Assembly (NCBI GenBank): GCA_947380295.1
Contig: CANCQK010000010.1
Span: forward strand, 36,519-100,518
From: Bdellovibrionales bacterium
GTDB taxonomy: Bacteria; Bdellovibrionota; UBA1018
Reading direction: 5' to 3'
Length of the DNA: 64,000 nt
In this document: piece by piece, positions 1 to 8,003 of the stretch
Layout of the letters: each line of letters starts with the position of its first letter
Position numbering within the stretch: the stretch's first letter is position 1
Position numbers and translations under genes: made by a program
Notes under the pieces: model-generated
The model's input: the letters and a program-made list of their open reading frames with translations, nothing else
Told to the model about the DNA's origin: nothing
Databases searched by the model: none

Positions 1-1
1 T

Positions 2-118
2 GGAGCGGTTCGCGAGGTTGCAGATCTCATTTTAAAGGTGCAGGGACACGAAGAGACGGTTTTTTCGGAAAAATTGAGCGAGGAGTCGCAACGTGGCAAA
101 TACACCCAAAACACCTGA
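2..118 (+). CDS. C-terminal end of an unidentified protein (partial)
   Basis: An open frame enters from the left edge and stops with TGA at 116-118, giving 38 residues that begin GAVREVADLILK and end RGKYTQNT. It overlaps the psd start by 26 bases, a common arrangement for translationally coupled genes. The composition looks coding, with a helix-like start and a charged tail, but too little remains to name a family. It is probably the upstream member of the psd transcription unit. Confidence 0.45.
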   Translation, partial: GAVREVADLILKVQGHEETVFSEKLSEESQRGKYTQNT

Positions 119-1019
119 TTCTTCACAGATTGTTTTCTGGAGTCGAAATCGAGCCGCCTTCGAAGTTGAAAAAGTTTATGGCGACTCCGCTCTTCGATGG
201 GCTTACCAAACGCGCCTAGGTAGAAAATTGACCGACTGGATCTTTTCTCAGGCTTGGGTGAGTCGTCTCTATGGTGCTTATCAATCCTCGATCCTGAGTC
301 GAGCTAAGATCGAGCCATTCATTCAGGCATTTAACATCCCGATGAACGAGTTTGAGCCTGGACCGTTTCGGAGTTTTAATGACTTTTTTATTCGACGGTT
401 TCAATCTGGGGCCCGAAAATTTGTTCAAATCCCAAGCGAAATGGCTGCCTTTGCAGAGGCGCGATATTTGGCATTTGAGAGCATCACTCCTGAGCAAAAA
501 TTTCCTGTGAAAGGTAAATTCCTCAGCGCCCAGGCTTTGTTAGGCGGTACCCCATGGGCAAGTCACTTTGCGGGGGGGCCATTGCTCTTAGCAAGACTCT
601 GTCCTACGGACTATCATCGATTTCACTTTCCTGACTCAGGCAGAATCCTAGATTCCTTTCGGATTCACGGAAAGCTCCACTCAGTCAACCCTGTTGCTCT
701 TCAGGCAGTCGACGAAGTCTTTGCGCAAAACGAGCGCCAAGTTTCTATCCTTGAAACAAAAAATTTCGGCCTTCTCGCTTATATCGAAGTCGGCGCCCTC
801 TGCGTAGGTAAGATTGTCCAATCCCACTCTCCTCAAAAATCTCAATTTGAGCGAGGAGACGAAAAGGGGTATTTCCTCTTTGGCGGCTCTACCGTAATTG
901 TACTGGGAGAACCTGGCAAATGGAAACCCAGCGTTGATCTTTTAGAGAACACTCGTCAGAGTCGTGAAGTTCTGGTGCAGTTGGGCGAGCAAGTTGCTAG
1001 AAGCACTTCCCTGAGTTAA
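93..1019 (+). CDS. psd: phosphatidylserine decarboxylase proenzyme
   Basis: Decarboxylates phosphatidylserine to phosphatidylethanolamine at the inner membrane, the last step of PE synthesis. The 308-residue protein carries the DYHRFH segment with the catalytic histidines and, near the C-terminus, the self-cleavage motif as FGGST (Gly265-Ser266). In this family, cleavage there generates the pyruvoyl prosthetic group on the alpha chain. The family more usually shows LGST, so the residue before the Gly-Ser is changed while the scissile pair is kept. The start is GTG at 93, preceded by AGGAG at 81-85. The length fits the larger bacterial (PSD-B, type II) form. It overlaps the frame entering from the left edge. 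Confidence 0.93.
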   Translation: MANTPKTPDSSQIVFWSRNRAAFEVEKVYGDSALRWAYQTRLGRKLTDWIFSQAWVSRLYGAYQSSILSRAKIEPFIQAFNIPMNEFEPGPFRSFNDFFIRRFQSGARKFVQIPSEMAAFAEARYLAFESITPEQKFPVKGKFLSAQALLGGTPWASHFAGGPLLLARLCPTDYHRFHFPDSGRILDSFRIHGKLHSVNPVALQAVDEVFAQNERQVSILETKNFGLLAYIEVGALCVGKIVQSHSPQKSQFERGDEKGYFLFGGSTVIVLGEPGKWKPSVDLLENTRQSREVLVQLGEQVARSTSLS

Positions 1020-1056
1020 GTCAGCGATTGAGATCTCAGCTCCCGGAAATAGGTTC

Positions 1057-2217
1057 CTACCTGGGCAAGTGAAATCGATTTAGACCCATGAGCTGGGGGA
1101 GTCGTAAGAGTGCTTTCTCAAAGTTGAGTACTCGGATGTGATCCAAAGTATATTCTTGATCACCACTATACAAAAAGAAGCACTGCGCCTCAGGATAGTC
1201 CTCACTGAACAACTTTAGACCAGCCAAATCCTGGTGTCTGAGGATCGGTGCTCGTTTGATCTCAAATGCAAAGAGCCCAGCCTCGCCATAGCTGACAAAA
1301 TCCACTTCAGTTTGCTGGGCGGTCCGCCAATAGAACAGCTTCTGGTCCCAGCCCACCCACTCACTGAGGGCACGATAGTGCTGAAAGAAAAGCGTCTCCA
1401 GCGCAGCTCCATCGATTTCCTCGGGACTGTCTAGTGGTCCTTTGGGGCGTAAGGCGCGATATACGCCCGTGTCGAAAAGAAAAAACTTAGGATGAGCGGC
1501 AAGTCGCCTTTTTGCCCGCTTTGAAAAAATCGGAAGCTTTTGGGCAAGGAGCAGATCCTCCAAAATCTCAACGTAGGATCCGATGAGTTTTGCGCCGACA
1601 CCGACATCTGACGCGATCGAGGCTAGAGTAATGGGCTGAGCCTGAGAAAAGCTTGAGATCTCCAAAAATCGAGCAAACTGCTCGAGATTGCGAGTCAGGC
1701 CTTCTGCTAGCACCTCCTCTTTGAGATAGGTATAGATGTAAGTCGAGAGGTATTCTTTGGGATCTTCGAGGTTCCAGACAGTAGGCAAGAGGCCGTACCG
1801 GAGAGCCTTAGAGAGATCCCAGTCGGCTTCTAGCTCCCAGCAGGTGAGGGGATAAAAATATCGCTGAAATGCCCGGCCTGCGAGTAAATTAGCTCCACCT
1901 CGTCGCAACTTGCGAGCACTGGAGCCGGTGAGGATGAATGTCATTTTCTCTTCCTCAATCAAGCGGTGCACTTCATCCAGTAGTGCTGGGATTTTTTGGA
2001 CCTCATCGATGATGACAGGCTCACCTCGATTAGGGCCGACCATGCCTTTGAGGCGACTCGGTGATCCAAGCAGTAGGCGTGCCGATTCAGAATTGAGTAG
2101 ATCCAGCCGGGTTGAGTCTGGATAAGTCGCTCGCAACCAAGTCGTTTTGCCTGTGCCACGCGGTCCAAATAGAAAAAAGCTCTGATTTTTCAGTAAGTTA
2201 TAAAAACGAGAGTACAT
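1057..2217 (-). CDS. AAA_14/DUF4143 ATPase (paralogue 1 of 3)
   Basis: A solitary ATPase of 386 residues. The N-terminal AAA domain has a Walker A loop GPRGTGKT (residues 18-25), a Walker B PVIIDEVQK, and the sensor stretch FILTGSSARKL. The C-terminal half is DUF4143, with a PD-(D/E)xK-like pattern TEVDF...AFEIKRA resembling a nuclease fold. Families of this kind are common, widely transferred and functionally undefined; proposed roles include DNA handling or cofactor-free switch ATPases. Two paralogues lie at 18463 and 26562. The stretch just past the stop codon resembles the 3' flank of the lipoprotein gene at 3574 over roughly 70 bases, suggesting this gene landed in or recombined with a related locus. 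Confidence 0.85.
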   Translation of the reverse strand: MYSRFYNLLKNQSFFLFGPRGTGKTTWLRATYPDSTRLDLLNSESARLLLGSPSRLKGMVGPNRGEPVIIDEVQKIPALLDEVHRLIEEEKMTFILTGSSARKLRRGGANLLAGRAFQRYFYPLTCWELEADWDLSKALRYGLLPTVWNLEDPKEYLSTYIYTYLKEEVLAEGLTRNLEQFARFLEISSFSQAQPITLASIASDVGVGAKLIGSYVEILEDLLLAQKLPIFSKRAKRRLAAHPKFFLFDTGVYRALRPKGPLDSPEEIDGAALETLFFQHYRALSEWVGWDQKLFYWRTAQQTEVDFVSYGEAGLFAFEIKRAPILRHQDLAGLKLFSEDYPEAQCFFLYSGDQEYTLDHIRVLNFEKALLRLPQLMGLNRFHLPR

Positions 2218-2305
2218 ATCTCTATTTTACATGTAATTCGGAGTTTTAGTAGCTGAATTTCACCCTATGAAAGGAGGCTCGTGCTCCACTCACTGAACGA
2301 CTTGA

Positions 2306-2347
2306 TAAAAAAGAAAAAGCCCAACACTTTTTAGTTCAGCGTTGGGC
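2306..2347 (-). terminator. intrinsic terminator of the brnA unit
   Basis: On the minus strand, a stem GCCCAAC/GTTGGGC with a 15-base loop is followed by a T-rich tract (complement of the A-run at 2306-2318). It lies 20 bases past the brnA stop. A close relative of the whole unit recurs at 3463-3502. Confidence 0.8.
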
Positions 2348-2366
2348 TAATCGTGATTCTTGTAGC

Positions 2367-2600
2367 TCAATCCAGAGTTAAGTCAGCTTTCCTTACCCAT
2401 TTAACTGAAGGCTTGCGCTTCTCGGCAGCGCAATCTTTCAAAAAGAGATTGATCAACACCTGATAAGCAATGCCGCTTTCAGCGGCAAGTCGTTTAAAGT
2501 AATCCACTGTTTCTTCATCAAGACGAATAGTGACCTGTCTCTTTAATCTTTTAGCGTAAGGATTCTTAACTGAATTTGAAAAATCGTATGACTTTCTCAT
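2367..2600 (-). CDS. brnA: BrnA-type ribbon-helix-helix antitoxin, toxin partner deleted
   Basis: Encodes 77 residues when started at the ATG at 2600. The sequence runs MRKSYDFS...NPYAKRLKRQVTIRL, then a helix-turn-helix pair containing YFKRLAAESGIAYQVLINLFL, the classic ribbon-helix-helix (CopG/BrnA) pattern. In intact loci BrnA binds DNA as a dimer and neutralises the BrnT ribonuclease, and brnT lies immediately upstream. A longer frame from a TTG at 2654 exists, but its extra residues are an out-of-frame reading of the brnT remnant, so I prefer 2600. Only a stump of BrnT remains (2566-2679), making this an orphan antitoxin. It has its own sigma-70-like promoter and terminator, so it is probably still expressed. 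Confidence 0.85.
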   Translation of the reverse strand: MRKSYDFSNSVKNPYAKRLKRQVTIRLDEETVDYFKRLAAESGIAYQVLINLFLKDCAAEKRKPSVKWVRKADLTLD

Positions 2601-2679
2601 TTTTTGTATGATGCTTTTTGATGTTTCTACGATTCTTGTTTTCGTCCCACTCAAATTGAAGAGGTTTCTGACTGCGCAC
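2566..2679 (-). pseudogene. N-terminal remnant of BrnT toxin
   Basis: Reading the minus strand from GTG at 2679 gives VRSQKPLQFEWDENKNRR then NIKKH. This matches the BrnT N-terminus, where F-E-W-D-x-x-K-x-x-x-N-x-x-K-H is diagnostic. Directly after KKH the reading runs into the brnA start region and stops at 2566. About two thirds of the toxin, including its catalytic residues, is therefore missing. The deletion appears clean, joining the fourth segment of brnT to the beginning of brnA. Confidence 0.75.
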
Positions 2680-2697
2680 GAACCAAAGTGTACTATA

Positions 2698-2725
2698 ATT
2701 ATAAGAGCAATACAACTCGCTTCAA
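2698..2725 (-). promoter_or_regulatory. sigma-70-like promoter of the brnT remnant-brnA unit
   Basis: On the minus strand TTGAAG (2720-2725) is followed after 16 bases by a consensus TATAAT (2698-2703), 18 bases upstream of the GTG of the brnT remnant. This is the normal position of the BrnTA autoregulated promoter. Confidence 0.6.
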
Positions 2726-2760
2726 GAATGACACGCTGTTTCGTCGCGTTGCCTCATAAG

Positions 2761-2793
2761 GATTTCATGGGGGACGGAGCTCAATTTGGCCCC
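2761..2793 (-). repeat. REP-like element, GGGGACGGAG core
   Basis: The reverse complement of this stretch (GGGGCCAAATTGAGCTCCG, then TCCCCCATGAAATC) recurs almost exactly at 26526 and with changes at 27848. It abuts a RAYT transposase relic, the expected partner of REP elements. Confidence 0.6.
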
Positions 2794-3079
2794 GTTAGTG
2801 GGCGGCATCGAGGCAGAAATGCGGGTCCATTTTTACGATGAATGGACCAAGCACATCACCACTCCTCAATGGTACATCGACCTTGATAACACCCCTGAGG
2901 GACGCCAAAGAGCGTATCGAGCTCTATTTCGGAAGTACCTTGAGCAAACTACCGTGAGCTGGACTCAGTTTTTAAGCCACTTCATTGGTGATGCCCTGTG
3001 GGTAAGGAAAATGGAAACTAGTCTGAAAGAACAATTGTGCGCCAGAGTATTAGCCAGCGCTCGTGCTTCTCCGGCCTAA
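2786..3079 (+). pseudogene. C-terminal relic of a REP-associated tyrosine transposase (RAYT)
   Basis: The frame from about 2786 encodes TPQWYIDLDNTPEGRQRAY, then RALFRKYLEQ, and later FIGDALWVRKME. This matches the C-terminal region of RAYT/TnpA-REP (IS200-related) proteins, where ...Y-x-x-L-x-x-T-P-E-x-R-Q-x-A-Y-R-x-L-F is conserved. The N-terminal catalytic HUH and Tyr motifs are absent, so only the last third remains. The only available start is a TTG inside a REP-like repeat, so it is unlikely to make a functional enzyme. Its presence explains the GGGGACGGAG repeats seen here and around 26-28 kb. Confidence 0.65.
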
Positions 3080-3334
3080 GCAGGTTTACTTCACTGTTCA
3101 AATCACTTCCGATTTTCTCAGTTTCGCCCTGGGTAGGGTCGAAGTGTTTCTACAAATCCAGAATACCGACTGATTTCTAGGTCATTTTTAAGGAAAAATC
3201 ACAAACTACGCGTTTACTGATGCCATGTGCGGAGAGCAGGACAGGTATTCCGTCTCATTACGCATCAATCACGTCCGAGAGATTCAAAGGCACCACCCGC
3301 AATTCGCCTCATTAGCTTAAGTGCCGAATTTAGA

Positions 3335-3363
3335 TGAAAAACTGGCTCCGTCCCCAATCCGCA
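3335..3363 (+). repeat. REP-like direct repeat, copy 1
   Basis: A 29-base unit TGAAAAACTGGCTCCGTCCC, then CAATCCGCA, identical to the copy at 3402-3430. It shares the CTCCGTCCCC core with the elements at 2761, 26526 and 27848. Confidence 0.75.
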
Positions 3364-3391
3364 TTATTCCATAGCTGCTGGTCAGCCCCCG
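3363..3391 (-). pseudogene. fragment of a lipoprotein-family gene
   Basis: On the minus strand this reads GADQQLWNN, the same as residues near the C-terminus of the lipoprotein encoded at 3574-4950 (DNA at 3640-3668, nearly identical). It sits between two REP-like copies and is evidently the residue of another copy of that gene. Confidence 0.6.
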
Positions 3392-3401
3392 CGGTAGCGA
3401 G

Positions 3402-3430
3402 TGAAAAACTGGCTCCGTCCCCAATCCGCA
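3402..3430 (+). repeat. REP-like direct repeat, copy 2
   Basis: Perfect copy of 3335-3363, separated from it by 38 bases. Confidence 0.75.
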
Positions 3431-3462
3431 CTTCTCCGACGTCGATTAGGTGAGGCGCCTGA

Positions 3463-3502
3463 GAAAAACAGAAAAGCCCAACGCTGATCAACTCAACGTT
3501 GG
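3463..3502 (-). terminator. intrinsic terminator downstream of the lipoprotein gene
   Basis: On the minus strand the stem CCAACG/CGTTGG is followed by a GCTTTTCTGTTTTT tract. It is homologous to the brnA terminator at 2306-2347. Confidence 0.7.
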
Positions 3503-3573
3503 ACTAGTCGTCGTTTGGGTAGCTCAATCTAGAGTTAAGTCAGAAACTGAGACTTTAGCTCCTGAAAATAGAT

Positions 3574-4950
3574 TTAGCTATTTGGGCACGAGAAGTTGAT
3601 CTCTGGATAGCCTTGATAATGCTCTAAAGCGGTCCTGATATTATTCCATAGCTGCTGATCAGCTCCTGGAGCATTAAATGTGGTGTTGGTCCAGTTTCCA
3701 GCTTGCGAGCCTAGCGCGCAGCCCCACGACTCACCCTCTTGGAATCCAACCTGCGTTGCAACCTGCGTTGGCACTTGGCTACTTGAAGCCTCCTGATGAG
3801 CTGCTTGAGCGTCTGTCTGGTAACTTGTTGTAGGCGGTTGAATAATTGCCTGACTTGCATTAAAGCAATCCTCCTCTTCCAGATTAAGATTCCCTGTTAA
3901 AGACGCTTTCAAACAACCGCTGCCAATATTGAATCCAAAATTACTGGATGAATTGTTGATGAGATCAGCCTTTAATCCGGCGATTACCCCACTACTATAA
4001 GTTTGCTGGGGGGTAGCACTAGTGTTGGTCCAGTTATCGTTCTGGCGTTGTGCAAATACAAAATTTGAAGCGGTCTGGTTCATGGCGCCTATATTGAAAT
4101 AATCGTAACTACTTCCAGTGTCAGTTCCGCTACCGCTGCTAAGAGTAGCAATAGTTTTGACTCCGCTCCAACCTCCCATTCCTATATCGCCCGATGCTAC
4201 GCTGCGACTGGTGGATGTGCTACCGATAGCTGAGACGCTCATAAGTGAAAGGTGATTAGCAGTGCTTCCCGTGGAATCATAATCGGCCTGAGCGGATAGG
4301 TAAAAATTTTGAGTGAATGGACCAGTACTACTCGGTGATTGACAGCCATACATTTTTACAGATGTGACGTTGTTTGAACTATTCCTGACGACTTGGATCT
4401 TAGTTCTTAGATTCAAAGGCACCGCAGCGTTGTTATTATCTGTGAATTGTCCAGTCATGGAGGTGTAACCAAAGGTCGAATTAGTTCCACTATCTAACTT
4501 ATTTGCGTCTGTCATCATGCCAATGGATATGAGACTATTAGTCTGATTATTTAATCCCTGAAGGGTCCGAGCAAGTCCTTTCCCGGCATGACAGAGTCCT
4601 AGGGATTTGCTGCCGGCTGTGTACCCTGTGCCAGTATAAGCATCCTTGAGGTGGAACAGGTCAAGACCCGCAGCAGCACTGCCCCCTGTACCTGTCCTTG
4701 CTGTGTTTGCTATCTTGGCCCCTCCTTTGAGAGCCACTCTGGCCGACCCTGCTGCTCCTTGCACAGGATCAGTGACCTTTGGAAGATCCATGATCCTGCT
4801 GAAACCACTTTTGTTTCCAGTTCCTGCTCCGTTTTCTGCTGCCTTTGTGCACCCATTCAGCGCACCTGCAGCTGTCAGTGACACCATCACGATGGCGACT
4901 GTACCGTTCGAAGCTACTCCCTGGCTTTTCTTTTTACTGGCTGACTTCAT
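3574..4950 (-). CDS. lineage-specific lipoprotein A (paralogue of 8592-9914)
   Basis: Function unknown. Starting at the ATG at 4950, which follows a GAAAGAAGAA Shine-Dalgarno-like run (an upstream GTG at 4974 is also open), the protein has a Lys-rich n-region, a hydrophobic stretch and a lipobox LNGC. It is therefore probably lipidated. The mature part is Ser/Thr/Asn/Gly-rich and apparently beta-structured. It shares with the protein at 8592 an LCHAGKGLARTL segment, paired G-x-W-x-G-x-K-T-I stretches and an NIGSGC motif followed by a further Cys, suggesting disulphides in an exported domain. A DNA remnant of a third copy lies at 3363. Low-complexity composition argues for a surface role, but no known domain is recognised. 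Confidence 0.7.
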   Translation of the reverse strand: MKSASKKKSQGVASNGTVAIVMVSLTAAGALNGCTKAAENGAGTGNKSGFSRIMDLPKVTDPVQGAAGSARVALKGGAKIANTARTGTGGSAAAGLDLFHLKDAYTGTGYTAGSKSLGLCHAGKGLARTLQGLNNQTNSLISIGMMTDANKLDSGTNSTFGYTSMTGQFTDNNNAAVPLNLRTKIQVVRNSSNNVTSVKMYGCQSPSSTGPFTQNFYLSAQADYDSTGSTANHLSLMSVSAIGSTSTSRSVASGDIGMGGWSGVKTIATLSSGSGTDTGSSYDYFNIGAMNQTASNFVFAQRQNDNWTNTSATPQQTYSSGVIAGLKADLINNSSSNFGFNIGSGCLKASLTGNLNLEEEDCFNASQAIIQPPTTSYQTDAQAAHQEASSSQVPTQVATQVGFQEGESWGCALGSQAGNWTNTTFNAPGADQQLWNNIRTALEHYQGYPEINFSCPNS

Positions 4951-5172
4951 AAGTTCTTCTTTCTGATTTGACACATTTTAAAATCCAACATCGTAGGTAT
5001 CGGACATTGGATTAAGATAGTTAAATTATTTATCTACCTAATAAGTATATTAAGTTTTATATTGAAAAAAAAGTGAGTCTGACGCGACGCAGTCGTTTAA
5101 ATTTAAAAATGGTAAATTGATTCATGATTCTGAAGGGTTGTCAGTTCTTGAATGGAGAGGTATCCTTGCGTG

Positions 5173-7083
5173 ATGACACACTCGATTGAGATCAAAAACT
5201 TTGATGACTATCTCCGCGTTTATGCCTTTTCGCTCGAAAATAACGAACAATTCTGGAGCGAGGTGGCAAATACTCGGATTTCCTGGCGGAAAACCTGGGA
5301 CCAGGTATCCCAATGCGATTATCACACCGGGAAAATTTCTTGGTATCTGGGAGCTGAACTCAACGTTGCTGAAAACTGCGTTGATCGCCACATTCAAGCG
5401 GGTCGGGGGAATAAAAAAGCCCTGATCTGGGTCGGTAACGAGGTTGGCGAGGAAAAAATCTATACTTACCAACAAGTTTACGAGGAAGTTTGCAGAGTTG
5501 CACATGCTTTGGAGTCGCTTGGGATTAAAAAAGGCGATCGAGTGGGGATCTACCTTCCTAATATTCCAGAGCTTGCTTTTAGCATGCTGGCTTGTGCTCG
5601 AATTGGGGCGATTCATAGCGTGATCTTTGGTGGGTTCTCTGCGCACTCCATTCAGAGTCGAATGAATGACTGTGGCGCCAAGCTCATCATTACCTCCAAT
5701 GGAGTTTACCGGGGTGATAAATGGATCGACCTCAAGTCAAACGTCGATGAGGCGCTCACCAGCGGGTGTCCGACGATCGAAAAGGTTTTAGTGGTTCCGC
5801 ACCGTTCGCAGCCAAAGTGGGAGCTTCAACCTCTCGATTTGAATTGGAACGAGGTGGTCAAGCCGTTCACGCCCCACATTGCGCCGAGCCACTCTTCCGA
5901 AGATCCGCTTTTCATTCTCTACACCTCAGGGAGTACGGGAAAGCCCAAGGGTGTTTTGCATACGATGGGCGGGTACATCGTGTATACCTCTTACAGTCAC
6001 CAATTGGTTTTTCAACCCCAAGAAAAAGACGTTTATTTTTGTACTGCTGATCTCGGCTGGATCACCGGACATTCCTATTTACTCTACGGACCATTGGCTA
6101 ACGGGGTGACGACCGTGATGTATGAGGGTGTTCCCCAGCATCCGACCCCTAGCCGCCTTTGGGAAATTACGGACCAACATTCGGTGAATATTTTTTACAC
6201 CGCACCTACAGCGATTCGTATCTTGGCTAGCCTAGGTGATGCACCTGTGGTTAAAACCTCCCGTAAATCCCTCAGGACCTTGGGTACCGTGGGTGAGCCC
6301 ATCAATCCTGAGGCATGGCGCTGGTACTCCTCCGTTGTGGGTGAAGATCGCTGTCCGATTGTGGATACTTGGTGGCAGACGGAAACGGGGGGGATTCTCA
6401 TCTCGCCTCTCTCTGGCATCACACCTACTCAGCCTGGCAGTGCAACCTTGCCGCTGCCAGGAATCGAGCCTAAGATTTTCACTGAGGCGGGTAAAACCCT
6501 CGAGGGAGAGGGTCAAGGTGCTCTCGTGATCGCCCGCTCGTGGCCCGGTCAGATGCGCGGTGTTTATGGTGATTCTGAAAAGTTTTTTGACACCTACCTT
6601 AAGCAATACCCTGAGCACTACTTCACCGGTGATGGAGCCAAGAGAGATGCCGCGAACTATTACTGGATCTTGGGACGCATGGACGACGTGATTAAAATCT
6701 CAGGCCATCGTTTAGGCACCGCAGAGATTGAGTCTGCTTGTATCATTCACTCAGACGTCGTCGAGTCCGCTGCGATCGGCGTTCATGATGACCTCACTGG
6801 AGAGTCCTTGCATCTTTTTGTCGTTCTCAAGTCGAATGTTGCGAAAACCCCTGAGATCTCCAAAGGTCTGATTCAGCTCATTCGTAAAGAAGTCGGAGCC
6901 CTCGCTACACCGAAGAAAATTCATTTCGTACCCGGTCTCCCAAAAACTCGGAGCGGCAAAATCATGCGCCGAATTCTTAAGAAACTTGCTGTGCGTGAGT
7001 TCAACGACCTCGGCGATACCAGTACTCTCGCTGAACCTGGTGTAGTCGAGTTGATTAAACAAGCTGTAATGGGGGAGAACTGA
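5173..7083 (+). CDS. acs: acetyl-CoA synthetase (AMP-forming)
   Basis: Activates acetate to acetyl-CoA through acetyl-AMP. About 636 residues, the usual length. It carries the AMP-binding P-loop YTSGSTGKPKGV, the adenylate motif DTWWQTETGG, the hinge GRMDDVIKISGHR, and the C-terminal RSGKIMRR whose lysine is the conserved acetylation site. A GGAGAGG Shine-Dalgarno at 5154-5160 lies upstream of GTG 5170 and ATG 5173; an upstream in-frame ATG at 5152 precedes that site, so I do not use it. The gene stands alone between divergent and unrelated neighbours, with an AT-rich 5' region that could hold the promoter for both directions. Confidence 0.95.
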   Translation: MTHSIEIKNFDDYLRVYAFSLENNEQFWSEVANTRISWRKTWDQVSQCDYHTGKISWYLGAELNVAENCVDRHIQAGRGNKKALIWVGNEVGEEKIYTYQQVYEEVCRVAHALESLGIKKGDRVGIYLPNIPELAFSMLACARIGAIHSVIFGGFSAHSIQSRMNDCGAKLIITSNGVYRGDKWIDLKSNVDEALTSGCPTIEKVLVVPHRSQPKWELQPLDLNWNEVVKPFTPHIAPSHSSEDPLFILYTSGSTGKPKGVLHTMGGYIVYTSYSHQLVFQPQEKDVYFCTADLGWITGHSYLLYGPLANGVTTVMYEGVPQHPTPSRLWEITDQHSVNIFYTAPTAIRILASLGDAPVVKTSRKSLRTLGTVGEPINPEAWRWYSSVVGEDRCPIVDTWWQTETGGILISPLSGITPTQPGSATLPLPGIEPKIFTEAGKTLEGEGQGALVIARSWPGQMRGVYGDSEKFFDTYLKQYPEHYFTGDGAKRDAANYYWILGRMDDVIKISGHRLGTAEIESACIIHSDVVESAAIGVHDDLTGESLHLFVVLKSNVAKTPEISKGLIQLIRKEVGALATPKKIHFVPGLPKTRSGKIMRRILKKLAVREFNDLGDTSTLAEPGVVELIKQAVMGEN

Positions 7084-7170
7084 AGTTTTAGAGGCCAATA
7101 GCTGCGTTGGAAAACCTACGATCTGGTAAACAAAAATTGAATTTGAGCATTTTTTTGAGTAAAGTCAGGT

Positions 7171-7887
7171 GTGCGAAAAAAAATTAAACTGGCAATTTTG
7201 GCATTATTTACGGTTCTTACCTCGAGTTCTTACGCAGAGTCATCCGATCGCGTACTATTTTTTCCAGGCTCGTTTTCGCCGCCCCATCGGGCCCATTTCG
7301 AACTTTTGAAAACTGCTTTGCGCACTTACCCAAGGAGCGAAGTGGTTGTGATTTTTAACAATCAGATCAGGGACCAGATTGATCCAGAGATCGCGCGTGA
7401 AATCTGGAGTCATTACTACTTCAGAGTATTGTCTGAAGAGTTTCCCAATAGTCAGTTTTTGGTTGAAAGCGCTCATGACCAAGATCCGCACTTTGCTGCT
7501 ATTTGGAAATTTAAAAAGGACTCTCGATACAAAAATGCAATTATTATTGCAGGAGAAGATCGAAAGGAATATTCAAGAAAGTTGGATGAACCCAAGTGGA
7601 GAAGTGTGCTCGCCCCGTTGGAGAAGGAAGGGCGTTTCATTTCCTATTGGGTCACTCAGCGCGACCAAGAGGCGCCTGATGCGATTTCAGCGACGCGACT
7701 GAGGGAGTGCCTTCGCGGTTCCATACGGGGTAACGAGGTAGATCAAGGGCTTCTGCGCGAGTGCCGACGGTTTTTTCCAACTGAACTGAGTGATTCTCTA
7801 TTTTTGGAGGCAGCGAGCTGGGTGGCGAACAGAATGATGATGAATATGAGCGCCAAGGAAAGTGGTGCATTGCGCGACTTCCGGTAG
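7171..7887 (+). CDS. exported nucleotidylyltransferase-like protein (NadD-like fold)
   Basis: The 238-residue protein has a clear Sec signal peptide (KKIK, hydrophobic core, SSSYA cleavage near residue 22). Directly after it comes a cytidylyltransferase-like core: GSFSPPHRAH (residues 33-42, the (T/H)xGH-type nucleotide site, here with Ala in place of Gly) and ISATRLR near residue 171, the ISSTxxR-type motif. Nicotinate/nicotinamide mononucleotide adenylyltransferases show exactly this pair of motifs, but are cytosolic. The combination implies action in the periplasm or outside the cell. Start is GTG at 7171 with only a weak Shine-Dalgarno. Substrate is unknown; NAD-type or another nucleotide transfer is inference. 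Confidence 0.7.
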   Translation: MRKKIKLAILALFTVLTSSSYAESSDRVLFFPGSFSPPHRAHFELLKTALRTYPRSEVVVIFNNQIRDQIDPEIAREIWSHYYFRVLSEEFPNSQFLVESAHDQDPHFAAIWKFKKDSRYKNAIIIAGEDRKEYSRKLDEPKWRSVLAPLEKEGRFISYWVTQRDQEAPDAISATRLRECLRGSIRGNEVDQGLLRECRRFFPTELSDSLFLEAASWVANRMMMNMSAKESGALRDFR

Positions 7888-8003
7888 GCGCGCTATTGCC
7901 TGACTAAATGTGTTTTTTCTGAAAGGTGGCGCATTTCTAAAAAAGCCCACGCCCATCCATTGGTCCAAAAAAATCTGTTAGAATAAAATTTGGAGGGTTT
8001 CAT

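Larger units (their letters stand above)
3080..3573. other. gene-free accessory spacer with REP pair and gene remnants
   Basis: No intact gene is visible. The segment contains two perfect 29-base REP-like copies, a lipoprotein-gene remnant between them, a terminator (3463-3502), and a stretch (about 3493-3545) closely resembling the brnA 3' end and flank at 2334-2385. It looks like a graveyard of recombination events. Confidence 0.6.

Noticed and set aside
2608..2841. Plus-strand frame of 77 codons next to brnA
   Set aside because: Antisense to the brnT remnant and promoter; composition arises from the REP element.
3335..3430. Two 29-base repeats separated by 38 bases, looking like a minimal CRISPR array
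   Set aside because: The core recurs elsewhere as REP-like elements, the spacer matches a neighbouring lipoprotein gene rather than foreign DNA, only two copies exist and no cas genes are near.
5122..5646. Minus-strand frame of 174 codons
   Set aside because: Antisense to acs, with no recognisable domain or start signal.
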